9,122 nucleotides of DNA. It comes from an uncultured Planctomycetaceae bacterium. GTDB taxonomy: Bacteria; Planctomycetota; Planctomycetia; Pirellulales; Pirellulaceae. Below are positions 1 to 6,074 of the stretch, in pieces (within the stretch, counting starts at the first letter, position 1; each line of letters begins with the position of its first letter). The notes below the pieces were generated by a model. That model made no database searches. It saw nothing but the letters and a program-made list of their open reading frames with translations, and was not told where the DNA came from. The translations under genes were made by a program, and so were the position numbers. Where the stretch lies: positions 1 to 9,122 of the forward strand of contig CALBSZ010000508.1 in NCBI GenBank assembly GCA_937967665.1. Direction: 5' to 3'.

Positions 1-55
1 AGGCAGGCGGAGCCTGCAGAGTATGCGGTTCCCGGGCAGAGCCCGGGAACCAGTT
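1..55. repeat. 55-bp direct repeat, copy 1 (double hairpin unit)
   Basis: This stretch is identical base for base to 217-271, an offset of 216 bp. The unit contains two nested inverted repeats: a 6-bp stem at 3-8/12-17 with loop GGA, and a perfect 11-bp stem at 27-37/41-51 with loop AGA. The copy begins at the very first base of the window, so the repeat may extend further left. There is no coding frame or transposase beside it. It most resembles a REP-like palindromic intergenic element. Identity of the two copies points to recent duplication or gene conversion. Confidence 0.85.
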
Positions 56-216
56 GCGAAGGGAGCGGCAAATCCAGGGCCTCCGCGGGCAACGCAGCGG
101 AAGGGCAGTTGACCCTGTTCTAGGCGTGCAGGTTCCTCCCTTGGCCCCACTCGTTCCCAGGCTCCCGCCTGGAGACGCACTGTGATTCAGGCTCTTGCCT
201 GTGGAGGACGCTTCGT
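56..216. other. Non-coding spacer with two further short hairpins
   Basis: No convincing gene is present in this spacer between the two 55-bp repeats. It carries two imperfect relatives of the flanking hairpins: CCAGGC/GCCTGG at 157-162/167-172 (4-nt loop TCCC) and CAGGC/GCCTG at 188-192/197-201 (4-nt loop TCTT). Their loop-proximal core, GGCTC followed by GCC, matches the core of the flanking hairpins read on the other strand. The stretch 56-150 shows no structure that I recognise. Confidence 0.6.
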
Positions 217-271
217 AGGCAGGCGGAGCCTGCAGAGTATGCGGTTCCCGGGCAGAGCCCGGGAACCAGTT
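217..271. repeat. 55-bp direct repeat, copy 2, abutting a stop codon
   Basis: This is an exact second copy of bases 1-55. It ends one base before the TAG stop (275-273) of the minus-strand gene at 273-4070, so the mRNA of that gene enters the element almost immediately after its stop. Internal stems are at 219-224/228-233 (loop GGA) and 243-253/257-267 (loop AGA). The position suggests a role at the 3' end of the transcript, or an insertion tolerated just beyond the gene. Confidence 0.85.
243..267 (-). terminator. Possible 3'-end hairpin of the propeller-cytochrome gene
   Basis: A perfect 11-bp GC-rich stem with a 3-nt loop starts 5 nt after the stop codon of the upstream minus-strand gene (273-4070). 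No T-run follows it on the minus strand, so it is not a canonical Rho-independent terminator. It could instead stabilise the mRNA 3' end or terminate without a U-tract. The same hairpin occurs at 27-51, away from any visible gene end, which weakens a specific terminator reading. Confidence 0.3.
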
Positions 272-272
272 T

Positions 273-3200
273 CTACTTGGTCGATGTGTCGCCGGGTAGC
301 GCGGAGACGCGTTCGGCGGTACTTCCGCTGAGCAGGGCGAAGAGGTCGGCGATTTCGTCAATCGTCAATTCGTTCAGCAGTCCGTCGGGCATGGCCGACT
401 TCTTGCTGGGGGTGATCTCTTCCACGTCCTCTTTGGCCACTCGGATCTTTTCGCCGTTTGTTTGGAGCACCAGATATTCGTCTCCCGACAGAGCCACGAT
501 ACCCGTCATCACGACGCCGTCCACGGTGACCAGATTCTTCGCGGCATATTGATCGGAAATGATGTGTGACGGGAAGACGATGGAGCGCAAAATCTCTTTT
601 TTCATGAAACGGCTGCTCAGTTTCGTCAGATCGGGTCCCAGGCTTTCGCCCTTCGTGCCGAACCGATGGCACTTGGCACACTGCGCCTTGGCAAAAACGT
701 GCTCGCCGCGTTCCGCGGAGCCCTGAATGGCTTCGTCACCCAGCAGCGTTTCCACCAGGTATTCGAATTTCCATTTATCTCCTTCCGCTTCCACGGGCGC
801 GACCGCCGGCGGCATATCGGGGTACGTAGCGGCGAACCACTCCGACCAGGCGACGAGGGCTTGAGTCGGATTGTCGATGCCGGCTGCCGGACTCTGGCCT
901 GTCCATTGTTCCAGCAGTTTCAAGCAACGCGCCGGTCCGCCACCCTCCAACTGCTGGCCTAGGATGATGAGATTGCGAATCGGTTCCCCCGAATCGGGCT
1001 TCTTGTCCACGGAAAGCAGTCGTCCCACGACCTCCGTCGCGGCGCCTTTTTCCAGGATGGGCAGGCTTTGCACCAGCAAGTCCCAGTTCAAACCATCCGG
1101 ACGTTGTGCCAGTCCCATGGTGACGGAAAGGCGGCGTTCTGGATCCCGCACCCAGATTTCGCGCAAGTATTCCATCGACGCTTCGTCCGCGCTGCGCGCC
1201 AGCATGGCCACGATGCCGACCTTCAGCCGCTTGTACGCTTCGTTCTCCTCATCGTCGAAGGCGGCAATTCTCTCGTCCAGTGTTTTGAGTTGTTCAAACA
1301 GTTCCGTATCCAGCGTGTGAGGCAGCTTGTACATCGCGCCCAGGCCGGCGTTTGGCCATTCGGCGGCAAAAGCCAACACCTGGCGGCTCTGTTCCTCGGT
1401 CAGCGTTTTCGAGAAGTCGCGTGTCGCGTTGAGGATGTAGCGAGGATAACTGTTGCCTCCCTCTTTCAATTGCGCATCTTCATAGAAACTCAACAGATCC
1501 AGCTTCTGGTCGTTGGTCCAGCCCGTGTGGATGAACTGCAAATGCATGGCAACCTGCAGTTTATCGAGATCATTCGCACTCGATTTCAAGTACTGGACAT
1601 AGCGGTCCGTAATCGTATCGACTTTCAACGCGGCGAGCAGGCGAATCAGTTCACGGTTCATCGTCCCGTTTCCGGAAGGAAATTCGTCGGCCAGCAGCAC
1701 CTTCAGTTCAGGTACGTCTTCGCCGGTGATGGCGCCCCGCAGGATCGTGACTTGCATCAAACGGAGCATGTCAATGAAGTTACGGTCGCTGATGAAGCCT
1801 CCCATCAATTCGCCGCAGTGCTGCAGGACAGCCAGGCCGTTGTCTTGGCTGGGATGCGCGATCATCAGTGCCAACGCGCCTTGGATAAAGAGACGGTGGT
1901 TTTCCGACTTGAGGACGGCATCTTGCCACTGTTCCGTGGGCATGGTTTCGAGCAGACGCCGCGCGGCCCAGGCTTCGGCGTTGTCGTCAGAAGTAAGCAG
2001 GTGCGTAATTTCCGAGAACTCGGGCGTCTGTCCCGCACGGACCAGGGCTTCGCACGCATGTCGGCGCACACCGCGGTCGGGATCGTTCAGCAATTGTGTC
2101 AGCGCCACCCGCGTCTTTTCGTTGCTGTGGACGCCCATCAGATCGGCGGCCTTCGAGCGTACCTCTTCGTTTTTTGCCTGCGACTGCTCGACCAGGAAGT
2201 CGGTGGTCGGTGGAGGTCCGAACAGTTGCATCAGGTCCAAGGCCCGTGTTCGATAGAACGAGGGATTCGCCGTGCTACGGGCCACGCCCTTCATCATCCG
2301 CGCCCAGTTGTCGCCCAAGTTCACCATTTCGGTCGCGATTTCTTGACGGGTCCATGCCGTTTGCATCTGCGGCTGCCGAATGATCTTGTTCAAGCCGGTC
2401 CCCAAGTCGGTGACGGAACTGGGGGGAGTCCCCATCCATTTCACGCGATAGACGCCGCCGCTGGTGCCGCGTCCACCCGTGATGAAGTACATCCAGCCGT
2501 CCGGACCGATCTCCAGATCCGTCACGTTCAATGGCTTCCCTTCCAGGAAGACTTCGCTGTGCGCCTGGTAGCTGGCGCCATCCTTTTTAAGAGAAACCGC
2601 CAGGATCCGTCCTTCGGACCAATCTGCCAGGAAGAGCGTGTTGTGGTACCGGGTCGGGAACATGTAGTGGTTGTAGACCACCGAGCCGGTCGGTGAACCA
2701 CGTCCGGTATCCAGGATGCCCGAGTGGGAATCGACGAAATAGTCCGGCCACTTGGCCCACCCGCTGCGCCACCCGAACTCGGCACCCGCAGTGACGTGGT
2801 ACAGACGCGTAGGCCGGTACCAGGGCGTTCCCTCGTCCGATTCCATGTCGCTGTCATGCACAAACAGTTCGCCTTCGCGGTTGAATGCCAGGTCATACGC
2901 ATTGCGCAAGCCCCCCGCCACCAGTTCAACGTTCTTGCCTTCGGTGTCGGTTCGCAAAATGACACCGCCCGGCGTTTTCACTCCGGCGGCATGCCCGCCA
3001 GGATCTTCATAACGCGGGACAATATCACCTTCGTAGAAATTGCGATGGGGACTGCTGGCGGCATAGCCATCCACGGGCGAAGTGTGGTTCCCCACGACAA
3101 TGTAGATCAAGCCGTCGGGGCCGAGCACCAGACCGTGCGCGCCGTGTTCGCCGGCATCGCCTTGGAACTGGATAAGCGACACCACTTTTTCCAGCCGTCC

Positions 3201-4070
3201 GTCGCGGTCCGTATCGGAGAGTCGATAGAGCGCGGCACCCGCCGGACCAACTCCGGTCACGTAGACGTCGCCGTTTAAAGCAAGGATGCCCTGGCAGCTG
3301 GTAACCTGATCGCAGTATTCGCGGACCGTATCCAGCATGCCGTCATCGTCGCTGTCATAGATCAGCAACAGCGGACCTTCTTCTCGTGAAGCAATGACAT
3401 GACCGAATTCGTTGAACGTCATGGCGATCAGCGAACCGGTGTCGTCACCGTCCACAATGCGTTCCACTTCGAACTCTTCGGAGATCTTGAAGCGGCTGCT
3501 CTTGTGCCGCTTTTCCGCGGCCACATGTTCCTCGCGGTCCCAAGGCGCCGTATCGCCCAGGCGCCCGAAAGATTGGGCCAGTGGCCAGCGATTGTCGTTA
3601 TAGATTCCCGTGTTCCATAACGGGAGCGGATTCTGACTGGTCTTCCAGGTCCGGTCGGTCGAAAACGAGGACCAACCCCCACCGCGATTCTTGACCATGA
3701 CACGTGCCGCCACCGCGGCCGTATTGCCGCTGACGTTGCTGACTTTGATCGACACGATGTTGCGACCGCGCGACAGAAAACGCGTGATATTGTGTTCATC
3801 CAGTTTGCCGGAATTGTTCCCGACGGCGATTCGTCGGCCGTTCAGAAACAATTCGTAGTTGTCGTCGGCAGCGATGGTGATCTGCCCTTGCTCCGGCGAC
3901 GATACGGAAAACGCTTTGCGAAAGTAGACGGTTGTTTGTGGAATCGCGTTCTTCTCGAATCCGGCGGCCCAGATCCAATGCGCTTCCTGCTGGGCGTCGG
4001 CGCGGTTACTGCAAAAGAGACTGGCGCACAGTATGGTCGAGCACACAATCCATTGTGTTGCACGTTTCAT
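273..4070 (-). CDS. Secreted PVC-type dehydrogenase-like beta-propeller, HEAT-repeat and c-type haem protein
   Basis: A complete 1265-residue gene. Residues 1-26 form a Sec signal peptide (basic KR, hydrophobic core, likely cut after ADA). Residues about 30-185 resemble a galactose-binding/rhamnosidase-N-terminal-type jelly roll (HWIW at 31-34, ADDNYELFLNG at 68-78). Residues about 190-545 form a propeller like soluble PQQ sugar dehydrogenases and the planctomycete 'membrane-bound dehydrogenase' family (TIGR02604). Visible there are EHGAHG at 308-313, GNH at 327-329 and GGLRN at 386-390, the last matching the PQQ-contacting GxRN of sugar dehydrogenases. Two DxDxDG loops (239-244, 286-291) could bind calcium. 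Residues about 560-1000 are helical and HEAT-like. The C-terminus is a TIGR02603-type haem domain with CAKCH at 1131-1135 and a candidate distal ligand Met1227 in SAMPDGLL. The likely role is periplasmic oxidation of a sugar-like substrate with electrons passed to its own haem. Substrate and PQQ use are inferred. The ATG has a good ribosome binding site. Confidence 0.93.
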   Translation of the reverse strand: MKRATQWIVCSTILCASLFCSNRADAQQEAHWIWAAGFEKNAIPQTTVYFRKAFSVSSPEQGQITIAADDNYELFLNGRRIAVGNNSGKLDEHNITRFLSRGRNIVSIKVSNVSGNTAAVAARVMVKNRGGGWSSFSTDRTWKTSQNPLPLWNTGIYNDNRWPLAQSFGRLGDTAPWDREEHVAAEKRHKSSRFKISEEFEVERIVDGDDTGSLIAMTFNEFGHVIASREEGPLLLIYDSDDDGMLDTVREYCDQVTSCQGILALNGDVYVTGVGPAGAALYRLSDTDRDGRLEKVVSLIQFQGDAGEHGAHGLVLGPDGLIYIVVGNHTSPVDGYAASSPHRNFYEGDIVPRYEDPGGHAAGVKTPGGVILRTDTEGKNVELVAGGLRNAYDLAFNREGELFVHDSDMESDEGTPWYRPTRLYHVTAGAEFGWRSGWAKWPDYFVDSHSGILDTGRGSPTGSVVYNHYMFPTRYHNTLFLADWSEGRILAVSLKKDGASYQAHSEVFLEGKPLNVTDLEIGPDGWMYFITGGRGTSGGVYRVKWMGTPPSSVTDLGTGLNKIIRQPQMQTAWTRQEIATEMVNLGDNWARMMKGVARSTANPSFYRTRALDLMQLFGPPPTTDFLVEQSQAKNEEVRSKAADLMGVHSNEKTRVALTQLLNDPDRGVRRHACEALVRAGQTPEFSEITHLLTSDDNAEAWAARRLLETMPTEQWQDAVLKSENHRLFIQGALALMIAHPSQDNGLAVLQHCGELMGGFISDRNFIDMLRLMQVTILRGAITGEDVPELKVLLADEFPSGNGTMNRELIRLLAALKVDTITDRYVQYLKSSANDLDKLQVAMHLQFIHTGWTNDQKLDLLSFYEDAQLKEGGNSYPRYILNATRDFSKTLTEEQSRQVLAFAAEWPNAGLGAMYKLPHTLDTELFEQLKTLDERIAAFDDEENEAYKRLKVGIVAMLARSADEASMEYLREIWVRDPERRLSVTMGLAQRPDGLNWDLLVQSLPILEKGAATEVVGRLLSVDKKPDSGEPIRNLIILGQQLEGGGPARCLKLLEQWTGQSPAAGIDNPTQALVAWSEWFAATYPDMPPAVAPVEAEGDKWKFEYLVETLLGDEAIQGSAERGEHVFAKAQCAKCHRFGTKGESLGPDLTKLSSRFMKKEILRSIVFPSHIISDQYAAKNLVTVDGVVMTGIVALSGDEYLVLQTNGEKIRVAKEDVEEITPSKKSAMPDGLLNELTIDEIADLFALLSGSTAERVSALPGDTSTK

Positions 4071-4336
4071 GACGACCTCATCGCAAACGAAAAGAAGTGA
4101 GAATCACCCGGTTGCAAACTTTTGAGTCCGCCGGGCAAGGCTACAAAGTGGTGGGGAAGGGTACCAGCAATGAGAGAATTGGGGCAAGGTCGGATTGTGA
4201 AGAAAAATGTCTTCAAGTGCTAGCGGAAGTCCTCGACACGTTGCTGGACGTCGCGATCAGCGGCCAGCAGGGTCGCGAATGGATCACGACAACCGAAAAA
4301 AGTGCGCTGGGAAAAGGGAATTTCCCTGAGACCGAG
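4071..4336. other. 266-bp intergenic gap, no clear gene or promoter
   Basis: This separates the DUF1501 gene from the downstream propeller-cytochrome gene. No conserved peptide, RNA gene or strong sigma70-type promoter is apparent on the minus strand. A small palindrome (AGGGAATTTCCCT, 4316-4328) sits 8 nt beyond the DUF1501 stop. On the minus strand a TTTT run follows it, but the stem is too short for a confident terminator. The gap is longer than usual for a tight operon, so the downstream gene may have its own promoter. Confidence 0.5.
4076..4080 (-). promoter_or_regulatory. Ribosome binding site of the propeller-cytochrome gene
   Basis: On the minus strand TGAGG lies 5 nt before the ATG at 4070-4068, a standard Shine-Dalgarno position. 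Together with the signal peptide that directly follows this ATG, it fixes the start of the gene. Confidence 0.6.
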
Positions 4337-5860
4337 TCAGGCCAGCCAGTCGGAGATGACCTGCCCGCCGACGTCGGTGAGCCGGAAGTCGCGACCTTGA
4401 AAGCGATGCGTCAATTTCAAGTGATCGAGCCCGAATTGATGGAGCATGGTGGCGTGCAGGTCATTGATGTGGACCGGTTTTTCACTGGCGTGCCAGCCGA
4501 TTTCGTCGGTTGCTCCGTAGACCTGGCCCCCTTTCAGGCCGCCGCCTGCCAGCAGCATGCTGAACGAGTAGGGATGATGATCCCGTCCGGTACCCACTTC
4601 ACGCTTGCCGCCCCGATTTTCGCCTAGTGGGGTGCGACCGAACTCGGTGCCCCAAACGACCATGGTGGAATCGAGCAGCCCGCGCTGCTTGAGATCGCGG
4701 ATCAAGGCGGCAATCGGCTGGTCCACGCATCCCGCGTTGTAGGGCAGTTCCTTGGGAATGTTGCTGTGGTGATCCCACGATGCGTAGATAATGTTGATAA
4801 ACCGTACACCGCGTTCGACCATCCGTCGTGCGAGCAGGCAATTGCGCGCGAAACTCTTGTAAGTATTCCCCTGCTTGCCGCGTCCGCCCAAGTTCGACGG
4901 TTCGGCGCGTTCCAGGCCATACGCTTCGTGTGTTTCCTGTGTTTCGCCTGAGAGATCAATCAATTCGGGCGCCGCGGTTTGCATGCGGTAGGCCAATTCG
5001 TACGAAGCGATGCGCGCTGCGATTTCCGGCTCGTGCACTTCGGCGTAGCGTGCCTGATTCGCGTCTCGCAAGGTGGCGAGCCCGGCCCGCTGCAGCTCTT
5101 CTGGAATGCCCGGGGGATTGCCGAGGTTCAAGACCGGTTCGCCCTGATTGCGGAACAGCACCCCCGCGTACGTGGAGGGTAAGAATCCCGATTGCCACAA
5201 CGTGGCTCCACCCGATGAACCTCTTCCGCTGGTCAATACAACGTAACCCGGCAGGTTTTGCGACTCGCTGCCCAGGCCGTAAGTCAACCACGATCCCATC
5301 GTCGGCAGGCCAAACGTCCCGCGTCCGCATTGCATCATGAGCTGTCCGGGATGATGGTTGAACTGTTCGGTGTGCAAGGAACGCACCAGCAACAGGTCAT
5401 CGGCCACTCCGCCCAGGTGCGGCAGCAGTTCACTCAACTCCATCCCGCATTCGCCGTGGCGTTGGAACGTGTACGGCGAACCCTGCAGCAGCGCCTTGTC
5501 CTTCTTGATGAAGGCGAACCGGACCTTTTCCAGCATCGAGGCGGGCAACGGCTGGCCGTGGCGCTCTTTCAAGACCGGTTTGGGATCGAACAGATCGATA
5601 TGCGAAGGCGCTCCCGCCATGAAAATGAAGATACACGCTTTTGCTCGCGGTTCGAAATGTGGCGGGCGCGGTGCCAGCGGATTCGCCAGGTCGGGTTTCC
5701 CTGCGGCGGATTCGTCGGCAGCCGCGGCACGCATCAGGCCGCTATCGGTCAACATGGCGCCTAGTCCGGCCAGGCCCAGGCCACTGGCCGTGGTATTGAG
5801 GAACTCACGCCGAGTTCGCCTGCGGATTTCAGTAGCAAGTTGAGAGTTGGGTTTTTTCAT
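4337..5860 (-). CDS. DUF1501 family protein, Tat-exported
   Basis: A complete 507-residue protein of usual length for planctomycete DUF1501 (PF07394). The N-terminus carries a twin-arginine signal: R17-R18-E-F-L, a hydrophobic stretch at about 25-37, and an Ala-rich cleavage region near 45-48. Tat export implies that it folds, probably with a metal or cofactor, before crossing the membrane. Family motifs are the core block with APSHIDLFDPKP at 84-95, WDHH at 362-365, VVWGTEFGRTP around 401-411, GRDHHP at 425-430, and the terminal GRDFRLTDV segment. The family is placed near the alkaline phosphatase/sulfatase fold. The His and Asp residues in these blocks are candidate metal ligands (inference). 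No enzymatic activity is established for the family. DUF1501 genes commonly follow DUF1549/DUF1553 genes in Planctomycetes, as here, suggesting a shared process or complex. The ATG is chosen because the Tat signal follows directly. The ribosome binding site is weak (AGAGCAGA). Confidence 0.95.
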   Translation of the reverse strand: MKKPNSQLATEIRRRTRREFLNTTASGLGLAGLGAMLTDSGLMRAAAADESAAGKPDLANPLAPRPPHFEPRAKACIFIFMAGAPSHIDLFDPKPVLKERHGQPLPASMLEKVRFAFIKKDKALLQGSPYTFQRHGECGMELSELLPHLGGVADDLLLVRSLHTEQFNHHPGQLMMQCGRGTFGLPTMGSWLTYGLGSESQNLPGYVVLTSGRGSSGGATLWQSGFLPSTYAGVLFRNQGEPVLNLGNPPGIPEELQRAGLATLRDANQARYAEVHEPEIAARIASYELAYRMQTAAPELIDLSGETQETHEAYGLERAEPSNLGGRGKQGNTYKSFARNCLLARRMVERGVRFINIIYASWDHHSNIPKELPYNAGCVDQPIAALIRDLKQRGLLDSTMVVWGTEFGRTPLGENRGGKREVGTGRDHHPYSFSMLLAGGGLKGGQVYGATDEIGWHASEKPVHINDLHATMLHQFGLDHLKLTHRFQGRDFRLTDVGGQVISDWLA

Positions 5861-5908
5861 GGCAATCTGCTCTGTGTGTTACGACGGTCTTATCGACTTT
5901 CTTCATCA

Positions 5909-5936
5909 CTGTTTAACCCAAAGCCGCAGGCGCCGG
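5909..5936 (-). repeat. Palindromic intergenic repeat, inverted copy
   Basis: Its reverse complement is identical to 6002-6029 over 28 bases, and its 5910-5936 part matches 5950-5976 with two mismatches. It can therefore pair with either downstream copy: a long stem with a 13-nt loop (5937-5949) or a perfect 28-bp stem with a 65-nt loop (5937-6001). The core includes GGCGCC. It lacks the AAACAG outer flank that the other two copies have. Confidence 0.8.
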
Positions 5937-5943
5937 TGGACGC

Positions 5944-5976
5944 AAACAGCCGGCGCCTGCGGCTGAGGGTTAAACA
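5944..5976 (+). repeat. Palindromic intergenic repeat, direct copy 1
   Basis: This 33-bp unit begins AAACAGCCGGCGCC and ends GGGTTAAACA. It matches 5996-6028 except for GA in place of TT at 5965-5966. The repeat period is 52 bp. No coding frame or mobile-element gene accompanies it. It is probably a REP-like dispersed element, but the rest of the genome is needed to show that. Confidence 0.8.
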
Positions 5977-5995
5977 AAGGTTGTGCAGGAAAGAG

Positions 5996-6028
5996 AAACA
6001 GCCGGCGCCTGCGGCTTTGGGTTAAACA
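5996..6028 (+). repeat. Palindromic intergenic repeat, direct copy 2
   Basis: This second direct copy of the 33-bp unit is separated from the first by the 19-bp spacer 5977-5995. Bases 6002-6029 form a perfect inverted repeat with 5909-5936. It sits 46 bp downstream of the stop of the PSCyt1/DUF1553 gene, so on the minus strand it is the first element the transcript meets after that gene. Confidence 0.8.
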
Positions 6029-6074
6029 GCTCACATGCTCTTTCCCGCGACGAGTCAAATGTTGGGCCATCCTG

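Larger units (their letters stand above)
5861..6074. other. 214-bp intergenic gap filled by palindromic repeats
   Basis: This lies between the stop of the PSCyt1/DUF1553 gene (6075) and the start of the DUF1501 gene (5860). About half of it (5909-6029) is made of three related repeat copies, annotated separately. The part nearest the DUF1501 start (5861-5908) holds only a weak ribosome binding site and no clear promoter. No peptide is credibly encoded. Confidence 0.6.

Noticed and set aside
1..271. CRISPR-like repeat arrangement
   Set aside because: There are only two exact copies, 55 bp long and 161 bp apart, with strong internal hairpins and no regular spacers or cas genes.
1068..2696. A 542-codon open frame on the plus strand opposite the propeller gene
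   Set aside because: Its translation shows no recognisable domain and is rich in Arg, Gln, His and Val as expected from reading a GC-rich gene antisense. The minus-strand frame has clear family motifs throughout.
4304..4330. Possible intrinsic terminator after the DUF1501 gene
   Set aside because: The palindrome AGGGAATTTCCCT allows only a very short stem once a loop is made, and the following T-run is brief. It is too weak to call.
4071..4336. Sigma70-type promoter candidates such as TTGAAG (minus strand, 4216-4211) and a TTGCTG/TTGTAG pair
   Set aside because: No pair has both good hexamers and 16-18 bp spacing, and planctomycete promoter consensus is not certain enough to support a call.
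4097..4627. A 176-codon plus-strand frame starting in the 4071-4336 gap
   Set aside because: More than half of it is antisense to the conserved C-terminus of the DUF1501 gene. There is no family motif and no good ribosome binding site, so it is most likely a chance frame.
5909..6029. Terminal inverted repeats of a small mobile element
   Set aside because: The inverted copies enclose only 65 bp, itself holding a third copy. There is no obvious target-site duplication and no coding sequence. A palindromic repeat array explains it better.
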